Source of the DNA: Gammaproteobacteria bacterium
GTDB lineage: Bacteria > Pseudomonadota > Gammaproteobacteria > Nitrococcales > Nitrococcaceae
Direction of reading: 5' to 3'
Length of the DNA stretch: 62,003 nt
Assembly: GCA_030433275.1 (NCBI GenBank)
Contig: JAUILK010000018.1
Span: 1 to 62,003, forward strand
Shown: in pieces, positions 7,145 to 15,629 of the stretch
How positions within the stretch are numbered: position 1 is the stretch's first letter
Layout: every line of letters starts with the position of its first letter
Made by a program: the position numbers and the translations under genes
Notes under the pieces: generated by a model
What the model saw: only the letters and a program-made list of their open reading frames with translations
The model's database searches: none
Told to the model about the DNA's origin: nothing

Positions 7145-10100
7145 CGTCACAAGGCGAGCTGCTCGATTTCGCCGAGACCAACGAGCGCGCCGGTTTCCGC
7201 CTGCACCGCTTCGAGGTCTACAACTGGGGCACCTTCCACGACCGGGTGTGGAGCCTGCCGCCGTGCGGCGAGAACACATTGCTCACCGGCGACATCGGCT
7301 CCGGCAAATCCACCCTGGTCGACGCCCTTACCACCTTGCTGGTGCCCGCCCAGCGCATCACCTACAACAAGGCCGCCGGCGCCGAGGCCCGGGAACGCTC
7401 GCTGCGCTCCTACGTGCTCGGCTACTACAAGTCGGCACGCGACGAGACGGGGCTCGCCGCACGGGCGATTGCCCTGCGCGATCACAACAGCTACTCGGTC
7501 ATCCTTGGCCACTTTTTCAACGAGGGCTTCGACCGGCACGTCACCCTGGCCCAAGTGTTCTGGCACAAAGACGCCCAGGGGCAGCCGGCGCGCTGCTATC
7601 TGGTGGCCGACCGGCCGCTGAACATCACCGAGCACTTCGCCGGCTTCGGCAACGACATCAATGACCTGCGCAAACGCCTACGCGGCCTGACCGATGTGGA
7701 GCTGCACGAGACGTTTCCACCCTATGGGGCCGCCTTCCGGCGCCGGTTCGGCCTGGGCCACGAACAAGCCCTGGAACTGTTCAACCAGACCGTCTCGATG
7801 AAATCCGTAGGCAACCTCACCGACTTCGTCCGCGGCCACATGCTGGAGGCCTTTCCGGTCGAGCCCCGCATCGAAGCGCTGATCGGCCACTTCGACGACC
7901 TCACCCGCGCCCACGCGGCGGTGATCAAGGCCAAGGCGCAGGTCGAGGCGCTGGAGCCGCTGGTAGCGGATGCGCGGCGTCACGCCGAACTCGCCGGCGA
8001 GATCGAGATCCTGCGCGCTTGCCGCGATGCCCTGCGCCCTTATTTCGCCGCACTCAAGGGTGAGCTGCTCGAGCGGCGCCTGGACAACCTGGATCAGGAA
8101 CTGAACCGGTGCGGCAATCGTATCATCGAGTTGCAGGATACGCGACGCGGCGAGCAAAGCCGCCGCGACGAGCTCAAGCGCGCCATCGCCGAGAACGGCG
8201 GCGACCGCTTGGAGCGTATCAAGGCCGAGACCGCCGAACGGCAGCGGGAACGGGACGCACGCCGCAAGCGCGCCGAACAATACAACACCCTCGCCCGGGA
8301 GCTGGAGCTGCCCGAGCCGGCCGGGGCCGAAGCGTTCCTCGCCAACCACCGCGCGCTGGAGACCGAGCGCGCGGCCTGCGAGCCGCACCTGGAGCAGGTG
8401 CAGAACCGGCTCACCGAGGCCAATGTGGAGTTCCACGGTTTCAAGACCGAGCACGGCGGGCTCCAGACCGAGCTGGAGTCCCTGCGCCAACGCCGCTCCA
8501 ACATCCCCGCCCGGATGCTCGCCATCCGCGAGCGGCTCTGTGAAGCTCTGGAGCTCAACGAGGACGCGGCACCCTTCGCCGGCGAGCTGATCCAGGTGCG
8601 CGCGGAAGCCCGGGACTGGGAGGGTGCCGCGGAGCGCTTGCTGCACGGTTTCGGACTGTCGCTGCTGGTGCCCGACGCTCAATACGCCCGAGTCGCGGAG
8701 TGGGTGGACGCCACCCACCTCAGCGGCCGGTTGGTCTATTTCCGGGTCCTCGGGCGGCGTGCGGCGGAACCCACCGAACTGCACCCGCAATCGCTGATGC
8801 GCAAGCTCGCCATCCGCCCCGACTCCGCCTTCTATCCCTGGCTGGAGGCGGAGCTGGCGCGGCGCTTCGACTACGCCTGCTGCGAGGACATGGCGCGCTT
8901 CCGGCGCGAGCAGCGGGCGATTACCCAGGCCGGCCAGATCAAAGCCGGCGGCGATCGCCATGAAAAAGACGACCGCCACCGCCTCGACGACCGTTCCCGC
9001 TACATTCTCGGTTGGACGAACGAGGCCAAGATCGCCGCGCTGGAACAGCAAGCCCGCCACCTGGAGCAGCGCATGCAGGCCGTGGGCCGCGAGATCGCCA
9101 CGCAGCAAGCCGCGCAAAAGCGCTTGCAAACGCGGCTGCAAAAGCTCGGTAACCTCGCCATGTTCAGCGACTTCCGCGAGCTGGACTGGCGTCCGGTGGT
9201 GACCGAGATCGAACGCCTGGAGGAAGAACGCCGCCGCCTGGAGGCCGAGTCGGACATTCTGCGCGCGCTGGAGGAGCAGCTTCAGAGCTTGGAGGCGGCG
9301 ATCGAGCGTACCGAGGAGGCGCTTACCCGGGCACAGCGCGAGCAAGCCGCCGCCGAGAGCAAGCACGAGGCGGCCCAACTGGCGTTGGAAGAGACCCGGC
9401 AGCCGCTCGCCGCGACGCCGCAAGCGCTGCGCACGCGCTATTTTCCCCGGCTCGAGGCCCTGCAAGCGGAGGCCCTCGGCGAGCATCGACTGACCGTCGA
9501 GTCCTGCGACAATCGTCAGAGCGAGCTGCGCGAGTGGCTACAAAAACGCATCGACGCCGAGCAGAAGCGGCTCGACCGTTTGCGCGACAGCGTCATCGAC
9601 GCCATGCGCTCCTACCAGAACGCCTACCCGCTGGAGACCCAGGAGGTGGATGTCAGCATCGACTCCGCCGCCGAGTACGCGGGCATGCTGGAGCGGCTGC
9701 GCGCCGACGACCTGCCACGCTTCGAGGCCCGCTTCAAAGCCTTGCTCAACGAGAACACCATTCGTGAAGTAGCAAGCTTTCAGGCCCAGCTCAACCGCGA
9801 GCGCGAGGCGATCAAGGAGCGCATCGAAACCATCAACCGCTCCCTGCACGAGATCGACTACAATCCCGGCCGCTATATCACGCTGCTCGCCGAGACCGCC
9901 GCCGACCCCGAGATCCGCGACTTCCAGCAGGAACTGCGCGCTTGCACCGAGGGTGCGCTTACCGGCTCGGAGGAAGCGCAGTACTCCGAGGCCAAGTTCC
10001 TGCAGGTCAAACGCATCATCGAGCGGTTCCGGGGACGGGAAGGCAGCACCGAGCTCGATCGCCGCTGGACCCGCAAGGTCACCGACGTGCGCAACTGGTT

Positions 10101-10563
10101 CGGTTTCTCCGCCTCCGAGCGCTGGCGCGAGGACGGCGCCGAATACGAACACTACTCCAACTCTGGCGGCAAATCCGGCGGCCAGAAAGAAAAACTCGCC
10201 TACACCGTGCTCGCCGCCAGCCTGGCCTATCAGTTCGGCCTGGAATGGGGCGAGACTCGCTCGCGCTCGTTTCGCTTCGTGGTCATCGACGAGGCCTTCG
10301 GGCGCGGCTCGGACGAGTCGGCGCGCTACGGATTGGAGCTGTTCAGGCGGCTCAACCTGCAGCTGCTCGTCGTCACGCCGCTGCAGAAGATCCACATCAT
10401 CGAGCCGTACGTGGCGAGCGTCGGCTTCGTCCATAACGCCGAGGGCCGCGAGTCCATGCTGCGCAACCTCACCATCGAGGAATACCGAACCGAAAAAGCC
10501 GCCCGGGGCGGTGTCGCGGCCACCGCGGAGCAAAGTGCAGCCCTCTCCTCGGCCGGCCGATGA
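7141..10563 (+). CDS. jetC: Wadjet anti-plasmid system SMC-like ATPase JetC
   Basis: A 1140-residue SbcC/MukB-like P-loop ATPase. The head has Walker A GDIGSGKST at about residues 50-58. The long middle is coiled coil rich in Glu, Arg and Gln, interrupted by a hinge-like globular part around residues 470-600. The C-terminal head carries the ABC signature SGGKSGGQKEKLAY near residue 1008 and Walker B FVVIDEAFGRGSD near 1047. In the Wadjet complex JetC dimers drive ATP-dependent loop extrusion on plasmid DNA. The start is ATG 7141, overlapping the jetB stop; a longer in-frame reading from 7069 lies within jetB and is rejected. It also overlaps jetD by four bases. All catalytic motifs are intact. 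Confidence 0.93.
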   Translation: MTSQGELLDFAETNERAGFRLHRFEVYNWGTFHDRVWSLPPCGENTLLTGDIGSGKSTLVDALTTLLVPAQRITYNKAAGAEARERSLRSYVLGYYKSARDETGLAARAIALRDHNSYSVILGHFFNEGFDRHVTLAQVFWHKDAQGQPARCYLVADRPLNITEHFAGFGNDINDLRKRLRGLTDVELHETFPPYGAAFRRRFGLGHEQALELFNQTVSMKSVGNLTDFVRGHMLEAFPVEPRIEALIGHFDDLTRAHAAVIKAKAQVEALEPLVADARRHAELAGEIEILRACRDALRPYFAALKGELLERRLDNLDQELNRCGNRIIELQDTRRGEQSRRDELKRAIAENGGDRLERIKAETAERQRERDARRKRAEQYNTLARELELPEPAGAEAFLANHRALETERAACEPHLEQVQNRLTEANVEFHGFKTEHGGLQTELESLRQRRSNIPARMLAIRERLCEALELNEDAAPFAGELIQVRAEARDWEGAAERLLHGFGLSLLVPDAQYARVAEWVDATHLSGRLVYFRVLGRRAAEPTELHPQSLMRKLAIRPDSAFYPWLEAELARRFDYACCEDMARFRREQRAITQAGQIKAGGDRHEKDDRHRLDDRSRYILGWTNEAKIAALEQQARHLEQRMQAVGREIATQQAAQKRLQTRLQKLGNLAMFSDFRELDWRPVVTEIERLEEERRRLEAESDILRALEEQLQSLEAAIERTEEALTRAQREQAAAESKHEAAQLALEETRQPLAATPQALRTRYFPRLEALQAEALGEHRLTVESCDNRQSELREWLQKRIDAEQKRLDRLRDSVIDAMRSYQNAYPLETQEVDVSIDSAAEYAGMLERLRADDLPRFEARFKALLNENTIREVASFQAQLNREREAIKERIETINRSLHEIDYNPGRYITLLAETAADPEIRDFQQELRACTEGALTGSEEAQYSEAKFLQVKRIIERFRGREGSTELDRRWTRKVTDVRNWFGFSASERWREDGAEYEHYSNSGGKSGGQKEKLAYTVLAASLAYQFGLEWGETRSRSFRFVVIDEAFGRGSDESARYGLELFRRLNLQLLVVTPLQKIHIIEPYVASVGFVHNAEGRESMLRNLTIEEYRTEKAARGGVAATAEQSAALSSAGR

Positions 10564-11753
10564 GCTGGACCACTCCGGCTGAGCTGCGAGCCCAGGTGGC
10601 ACGGCTTTGGGAGCGGGGGGAGATCCTGCGCGCCCGCCTCACCGGCGAACCCCTCTTTCCCCTGCGATTGCGCCTGAGGCGGCCCTCCGCACGCGAAATC
10701 GCCGATCGTTTCGGCGAGGTCGGCGACTGGATCAGGCATCTGCAGGCCGGCAGCCGCGAGCAGCGCGGCACCGGCTACGCCATCGAGTGGCGCCAGATCA
10801 ATCACCGGGTGCATGGCGCAAACCACCTGCCGGACAGCATTATCGTCCCCAGCGAGCGTGACGCGCTCACGCTCATCAGCCGGACCGCGCAGGCTGAGCG
10901 GTTTCAGGCGTTGGCTGCGGCCACCCTGGAACGCTTCCCAACGCTCGGGCCGTGGCTTGCGCAGCACCCCTTGACGGCGCTCGAACAAGCCCGGCACTGG
11001 GAAGCCGTGTTGGCTGTGCTGAGCTACTTCGCCGCGCATCCGCGCCCCGGATGCTACCTGCGCGCGCTCGACATCCGCGGGGTCGACACCAAGTTCATCG
11101 AGAGTCACCGCAAGCTGCTCGCCGAGCTACTGGACCGGGTACTGCCCGAGGAAGCAATCGATTGGGCGGCCTCCGGTACCAGAGGCTTCGAGCGTCGCTA
11201 CGGCCTCCTCGCCAAGCCCGCCCTTATCCGCTTGCGTATCCTCGACGAGCGGCTCTACCTCAGCGGCCTCAACGATCTCTCCGTGCCGCCCGAGCAACTC
11301 GACCGGCTGCGTCTGCCGGTGCATCGGGTTTTCATCACCGAGAACGAAATCAACGGCCTCGCCTTCCCGGACGCCCCGGTCAGCGCGGTAATTTTCGGGC
11401 TCGGCTACGGGTTGGATCGCTTGGCGGAAATCCGCTGGCTGCACGAGGTAAACGTCCACTACTGGGGCGACATCGACACCCACGGCTTCGCCATTCTCGA
11501 CCGCCTGCGCGGTACTTTCCCTCAGACCCGCTCCTTGCTCATGGACCGCGCCACCCTGGCCCAGCATCAACACCTGTGGGTAAAGGAGCCGCGCGAGAGC
11601 CGCTTCGAAGGCCGCCTGAGCCGCCTTGCCGAACCCGAACAGGCCCTATTCGATGATCTGCAGGCCAACCGACTGGGAGACGGAGTGCGCCTGGAGCAGG
11701 AACGCATCGCCTACGGCTGGCTGGAGCAGGCACTGCGCCAGTTCGAACCGTAA
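10560..11753 (+). CDS. jetD: Wadjet anti-plasmid system Toprim nuclease JetD
   Basis: A 397-residue protein with an N-terminal DUF3322 region (YAIEWRQINHRVHGANHLPD, FPTLGPWLAQHPL) and a C-terminal DUF2220/Toprim domain. The Toprim catalytic residues are visible: the Glu in RVFITENEINGLAF near residue 260, and the acidic pair in YWGDIDTHGFAIL near residue 303. In Wadjet this topoisomerase-VI-like subunit cuts the DNA once JetABC has extruded it. ATG 10560 overlaps the jetC stop, so the four genes form one translationally coupled operon. The last 43 bases overlap the end of the convergent gene on the minus strand. Confidence 0.92.
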   Translation: MSWTTPAELRAQVARLWERGEILRARLTGEPLFPLRLRLRRPSAREIADRFGEVGDWIRHLQAGSREQRGTGYAIEWRQINHRVHGANHLPDSIIVPSERDALTLISRTAQAERFQALAAATLERFPTLGPWLAQHPLTALEQARHWEAVLAVLSYFAAHPRPGCYLRALDIRGVDTKFIESHRKLLAELLDRVLPEEAIDWAASGTRGFERRYGLLAKPALIRLRILDERLYLSGLNDLSVPPEQLDRLRLPVHRVFITENEINGLAFPDAPVSAVIFGLGYGLDRLAEIRWLHEVNVHYWGDIDTHGFAILDRLRGTFPQTRSLLMDRATLAQHQHLWVKEPRESRFEGRLSRLAEPEQALFDDLQANRLGDGVRLEQERIAYGWLEQALRQFEP

Positions 11754-12910
11754 CCGCCAGACGCCCGCCTACCCCGCCGCTCGAGCCAGGCGAGCCCCGC
11801 CACGACCGCGCTTGCCAGGAGCAGCAGCGGACGCAGCACCAAGCGAAGCAGGAACACCCCGATATAGAGCAGCGGCAGGAGCAGTACCGACCAGACAGTG
11901 AGCTGCACGGGCCACGCGGGCAGTCCTGCGAGGCGGGCCACCTCCCCGACCAGACTGGTAATGAGGCTCGGATGCCGCAGCACGATATAGGCCGTGGCGG
12001 CAACCGCGCCGTATTTCACGATCCACCCCCCGAGCCCGCCGGCCCGGATCAGAGCCGGCGCCAGCACCGCGGTGCGGCGCATCAGCGAAGCCGACTCCGC
12101 GGCGCGCGCCCCGCGGCCGCCCGCCGCAACGATCTCGGGTCCGGCACCGGCCGTAGCCGCGCCGGTCCGGCTGACCCGCAGCGCCTTGACCGCCGCCGCG
12201 GTGGCGAGCACGTCCACACCGGCCCACAGATAGTCAGCGATACCCACATCCTCGTCCGTGCGGTATTTCGTCTCCAGCGTGCGGATACCGCCGGCAAAGA
12301 ACGAACTAATACCCTGCAGCACCCGTTCGCTCTGAACCCAATGCACCTCCCCCGCCGCATCCACCACGAACTGGCCGAGGAAGGCGTGACCTTCCTTTTG
12401 GATGAAGGCGATCGCGTACCGCCCCCGCTCGGGCGCCACCAATGTGCCGTCGTTGTCGGCAGCTATCCGCTCAGCCGGCGTCGAAGCGTCGCCTTTCCAG
12501 AATCGGCTGGCGGCCGTTACGGCCTCCTCCGCGAACTTCATCACCTTCAGGGTGCCGATATCATGATCCAGAAAATAATCGATGGGTGGAATGACGCTCG
12601 GCCCATAGGCGGCCAGTGCCTCTTGAAAGGCCGAATCCGTGCCGTAAAGCGAGAGAATGCGCCGCGTCTTGACCGGATACCGCAACAACGCGAGCCGGGC
12701 GTTGAGGACCAAGGCCTCGTCTCCCGCGTAGTGCAAAAAAACGGCCTTCACCGTCGCCGATTCATGGGCGAGCACACCGGCCAGCTGCGGCAGCATTTCT
12801 TGGAGCGCGACCCGCTGCAGCCGGTGTTCGTAGGGCTCCGGATGTGCAGTCAGGCTGATCAGCGTCGCCGCCAAGATGGACAGGACCAGCAATACCGAGA
12901 GTTTACGCAC
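11711..12910 (-). CDS. Unknown membrane protein convergent with and overlapping jetD
   Basis: About 399 residues, not recognised. A signal-anchor-like segment (residues 5-22) is followed by a soluble region of about 200 residues containing an HYAGDEALVLNARLALLRYP helix and a conserved-looking YGPSVIPPIDYFLDHDIGTL block. The C-terminal part is hydrophobic: a segment near 225-245, one near 285-312, and a double helix near 338-378, then a basic tail. The start is GTG 12910, chosen because GGAGGAA lies seven bases upstream; an ATG at 12943 lacks such a site. Its 3' end overlaps jetD by 43 bases tail-to-tail. Nothing in the sequence ties it to a known Wadjet subunit; an accessory role is possible but unproven. 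Confidence 0.7.
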   Translation of the reverse strand: MRKLSVLLVLSILAATLISLTAHPEPYEHRLQRVALQEMLPQLAGVLAHESATVKAVFLHYAGDEALVLNARLALLRYPVKTRRILSLYGTDSAFQEALAAYGPSVIPPIDYFLDHDIGTLKVMKFAEEAVTAASRFWKGDASTPAERIAADNDGTLVAPERGRYAIAFIQKEGHAFLGQFVVDAAGEVHWVQSERVLQGISSFFAGGIRTLETKYRTDEDVGIADYLWAGVDVLATAAAVKALRVSRTGAATAGAGPEIVAAGGRGARAAESASLMRRTAVLAPALIRAGGLGGWIVKYGAVAATAYIVLRHPSLITSLVGEVARLAGLPAWPVQLTVWSVLLLPLLYIGVFLLRLVLRPLLLLASAVVAGLAWLERRGRRASGGYGSNWRSACSSQP

Positions 12911-12992
12911 GGGTGATTCCTCCGCATCACGAGCGCTAGACACTATCTACCCACCGGATGGAACCCGCCAATAGCACTTGCTCCCCTTTCGG

Positions 12993-13211
12993 CTATTTTG
13001 GGAATAAATAGAGGCAAGAATTGGTGGCACAGGAATGTACCAGCCGTGCCGCGCCCCATTCACCTTGCTGATCCAAGGATCTCACCGCACCGCGGCCCTC
13101 GGGAGTGAACAGGTTGTTATAAATCATCCTCGTGCTTACGCCCTTGTGCCCCTGAAACGTCCGTACCGTGCGTACCTCACAACCATCTTTATGCGGCCGC
13201 ATCACAACCAA
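12993..13211 (-). pseudogene. intI: 3' remnant of an integron integrase (IntI-type tyrosine recombinase)
   Basis: The frame contains EVRTVRTFQGHKGVSTRMIY followed by NNLFTPEGRGAVRSLD. This corresponds to the C-terminal catalytic end of IntI proteins: the helix and GH(s/k)(d/g)VSTTMIY block carrying the catalytic His and nucleophilic Tyr, then the GG.GVRSPLD tail that marks the integron group among tyrosine recombinases. Only about 50 homologous residues remain. The Arg and HxxR motifs and the integron-specific insertion are missing upstream. It ends at a stop near 12993 after unrelated residues. It is a dead relic, oriented as if cassettes would lie to its right. Confidence 0.65.
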
Positions 13212-13562
13212 GCGTTGTAGCTTTTTCGCCGGCTTTCCCCCACCCAGCCAGGGCCGATCGATAAATCGTGGGGCTCGTCCAGGACAGGATTTTTATTTCT
13301 GATGATGCGGCGCACAACTCGGCTGTAGCGTATCAAACACTTTCACGGTCGGCCTTATCCCGTGTATTACAAGACGCTGGATTTGGGGCCGGCCATGACA
13401 ATTTAACTAACCCCCTGAGGATATGAGGTTTACACAATGAAAACACACCCAATCCAAATGCTCTCTCAACATGCTGCCGCTGTTCTTCATATTTTATGCC
13501 TATCAACTTAACGCAGCCCGAGTTGAAATTGGGGTATGAGCGACGGCAGTCTCGAATAGGAG
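13212..13562. other. Gene-poor stretch between intI and IS1595 relics
   Basis: No conventional gene is seen. It contains a 24-codon open frame at 13437-13511 preceded by GAGG, and a possible attC-like inverted repeat at 13506-13568. Otherwise nothing is recognised. Confidence 0.5.
13437..13511 (+). CDS. Very short ORF, possible cassette-like leader (speculative)
   Basis: A 24-codon frame begins MKTHPIQMLSQHAAAV and stops at TAA 13509-13511. GAGG lies about 9 bases before the ATG. The stop falls inside the ACTTAAC box of the possible attC-like site, as often seen in integron gene cassettes. There is no homology I can name; a chance ORF is quite likely. Confidence 0.15.
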   Translation: MKTHPIQMLSQHAAAVLHILCLST

Positions 13563-13568
13563 TTAAGG
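13506..13568. other. Possible degenerate attC-like recombination site
   Basis: ACTTAAC (13506-13512) fits the RYYYAAC core consensus, and GTTAAGG (13562-13568) pairs with it at six of seven positions but breaks the GTTRRRY consensus at its last base. Inside, CGAG (13519-13522) pairs with CTCG (13551-13554). The span of 63 bases is in the attC size range. It lies next to an IntI relic in the expected relative orientation. The inner pairing is poor, so confidence is low. Confidence 0.2.
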
Positions 13569-13805
13569 CAGCTGAGCTTCCCTGTATCGACGGTTGAAGC
13601 AATAAACAAACTCATCATCAGTGTAGTCTTGCAAATGTGGTCCGGAGACGCCGCGGAAAGTACCCAGCACAAGGCGCTTGAGATTGGCGATGATCAGGTG
13701 GATTTTCGGCGACCACTGCTTGGCTTGCTCGGACGACATGATCCGTGGCTCATGAACATGATGCTCGCCGAGACTGGCCAGCGTAGGCCGCGCGTCACTG
13801 GGCAA
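13563..13805 (-). pseudogene. IS1595-family (ISXO2-like) transposase 3' remnant
   Basis: The frame contains WSPKIHLIIANLKRLVLGTF, then RGVSGPHLQDYTDDEFVYCF and NRRYREAQLP. This matches the C-terminal end of ISXO2-like DDE transposases (pattern: W.HrvIsNlK.wl.GThhGVs.kHLq.YLdEfvfRfNRR). The His-x-x-Ile-Ser-Asn region normally carries a catalytic Asn/His, here His with IIAN. Only about 60 residues are homologous; the N-terminal zinc ribbon and most of the DDE domain are absent. No inverted repeats were identified. Confidence 0.7.
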
Positions 13806-14144
13806 CCGCGGCCTGCGCGCCGCGGAAGTGGCTACTACCCGAGATATTGCTCTGGGTCACCGAGCAAGGATCGCGCTTGGTTCGGTGGATTGACGTATAG
13901 CGCCCAGACCCGCTTCGTAATAATTTCGTCATTTTATCTTCACTGTGCCGCAACAAATCTCTGCCACGATCTCGCCATCATAGATTTATGGAAATATTGA
14001 ATAATTTTCAGACCCCCGTTATTTCAGAACAGATCGTAATCCATCCTCTTTTTTAAACAGGAAAATGGATACGATGCGGCACCTGTTTTTAGAACACCCT
14101 ACAATAAAAATCGATCACTTTTATTAATTAAATAAGGAGGTTGC
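13806..14144. other. AT-rich region upstream of the porin
   Basis: No gene is recognised. From about 13910 the DNA becomes clearly AT-rich. ATCCAT (14039-14044) and ATGGAT (14065-14070) form an inverted repeat extended by partial pairing, a candidate operator. TACAAT at 14100-14105 could be a -10 element, with no convincing -35. AAGGAGG lies seven bases before the porin ATG. No clear PHO box was found. Confidence 0.5.
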
Positions 14145-15476
14145 ATGTCGATCCCTTCGAGACCATTCTTTAATGGGATGGCACCAATCCTAGGGGGATT
14201 ACTTGTCTTTTTTTCCGCATATTCCGAAGCGGCCTCTGTGGAAGATACCTTGCTCAAGAAGGGGATTTTGAACAAAGACGAATGGACCGAAATTAAAACA
14301 ACACAGGGGCAGGCGCAAGAGGATAAAAAAGAAGATCACGCCACCCAGGAAGATTTTCCAGTCAAAGTCGAATACAAACGCCCAGGATTTAGCATCTCCA
14401 CCAAAGACGGGAATTGGGAGACGACCATCAAATGGCGTTTTCAATTTAGGGCCTCTTATCCACGAGATGGCGACCCACGATCACCCAGCGATTTTTCAGA
14501 TGAAGACGAATCCACCTTCAGGATTCGCCGAGCTCGAATAAAAGTCGGCGGACATGGGTATAGGCCATGGCTTAAATACTATTTCGAATACGATTGGCCT
14601 AGCAATAGTTTGTTGGACTGGCGTGCCATGCTCGAACGTTTCGAGTGGCTGCAGCTCAAAGTCGGTCAGTGGAAAATCGATTACAACCGCGAGCGAGTTG
14701 ATTCCTCAGGTAAGCAGCAATTTGTCGAACGATCCATCGTCAACCGAGAATTTACGATCGACCGGCAACAAGGCGTCATGCTTTATGGGCATCTGTTCCC
14801 GGGAACCTTCGTCGACAGCCGGTATTATGTCGGTGCATTTACCGGCATGGGCCGAGGGGCAACGAGCAACGATGACGATAATCTAATGTACATGGCTCGG
14901 CTGCAATGGAATTTCCTAGGCCGCGATTTGAAATGGCAACAAAGCGACGTCGAATATCACAGCAAGCCTGCGGGCAGTATAGCCGTCGCCGCGGTGACGA
15001 ACAAAAGCCGCTGCACGCGATGGTCTTCCGGTGGCTGCGGGAATTTAGATGGATTCCCGGACCCGGATGCCGCCCAGGCTGGACAATTTCGAGTCAATCA
15101 AGCAGTGGAAGAGTTTGCCTTTAAGTACCGCGGACTTTCCATTCAGCACGAATTTCATTGGAAGAAGATCAAGGACAAGGTCAACGATACGGAAACCGAC
15201 ATGCGAGGCGGTTATGCCCAGGCGGGTTATTTCCCCCATTATTTAATTCAGGCCATCCCCAAGCCTTTAGAGGTGGCTTTCCGCTACGCCTTCGTGGATC
15301 CGAATACGGATCAATCCAATGATATTCGCCGCGAACTTACCGCAGCCGTCAACTGGTTTTTCTCGGGCCATAACAACAAGCTAACGCTTGATGCATCCCG
15401 GTTGACCATGCAACGGGCCGGCAGTGGCGATTTCGATGACAATCGCGCGCGCCTGCAGTGGGACGTTACCTTCTAA
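14145..15476 (+). CDS. Phosphate-selective porin family (OprO/OprP) outer-membrane protein
   Basis: A 443-residue outer-membrane beta-barrel. Residues 1-29 form a signal peptide ending near SEAAS. A short charged linker with a possible coiled coil (GILNKDEWTEIKTTQGQ) follows, then barrel strands such as IKWRFQFRASYPRDGDPR, FRIRRARIKVGGHGY, PWLKYYFEYD, LQLKVGQWKIDYNRERVDSS and a C-terminal Phe (LQWDVTF), as required for Bam-mediated insertion. FRIRRARI and VGQWK.. blocks are typical of porin O/P. Whether it carries phosphate, polyphosphate or another anion cannot be told. Its base composition is less GC-rich than its neighbours, and it is bracketed by mobile-element relics, suggesting transfer. 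A strong AAGGAGG ribosome site precedes the start. Confidence 0.85.
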   Translation: MSIPSRPFFNGMAPILGGLLVFFSAYSEAASVEDTLLKKGILNKDEWTEIKTTQGQAQEDKKEDHATQEDFPVKVEYKRPGFSISTKDGNWETTIKWRFQFRASYPRDGDPRSPSDFSDEDESTFRIRRARIKVGGHGYRPWLKYYFEYDWPSNSLLDWRAMLERFEWLQLKVGQWKIDYNRERVDSSGKQQFVERSIVNREFTIDRQQGVMLYGHLFPGTFVDSRYYVGAFTGMGRGATSNDDDNLMYMARLQWNFLGRDLKWQQSDVEYHSKPAGSIAVAAVTNKSRCTRWSSGGCGNLDGFPDPDAAQAGQFRVNQAVEEFAFKYRGLSIQHEFHWKKIKDKVNDTETDMRGGYAQAGYFPHYLIQAIPKPLEVAFRYAFVDPNTDQSNDIRRELTAAVNWFFSGHNNKLTLDASRLTMQRAGSGDFDDNRARLQWDVTF

Positions 15477-15505
15477 GCTCTCTCCGCGACCTCTAGGTCA
15501 CAAAC

Positions 15506-15548
15506 GGCCGGTTGGGGAAGGGGTAACAGCCCCTGCCCGCAACCGGCC
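15506..15548. terminator. Long hairpin between convergent porin and recQ genes
   Basis: GGCCGGTTG (15506-15514) pairs with CAACCGGCC (15540-15548), and within the loop AGGGG (15519-15523) pairs with CCCCT (15530-15534). The structure sits 30 bases after the porin stop and about 80 bases beyond the recQ stop, so it could terminate or protect both transcripts. It lacks a clear T-run, so intrinsic termination is uncertain. Confidence 0.45.
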
Positions 15549-15629
15549 AGCGCCGAATCATAAGATACTTAACCGCGGGATTGGCAGGCGATGAGCGCTA
15601 TGATGGCCGACCGCTGGTAGCAGTCATCC

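Noticed and set aside
7678-9486. Long open frame of 602 codons on the minus strand
   Set aside because: It lies wholly antisense to jetC, whose SMC-like motifs are convincing; the antisense product is Gly/Leu/Gln-rich with no recognisable domain, typical of high-GC shadow frames.
13930-13975. Possible PHO box upstream of the porin
   Set aside because: CTGTGCC and CTCTGCC occur, but spacing and sequence do not fit the CTGTCAT-N4-CTGTCAT pattern.
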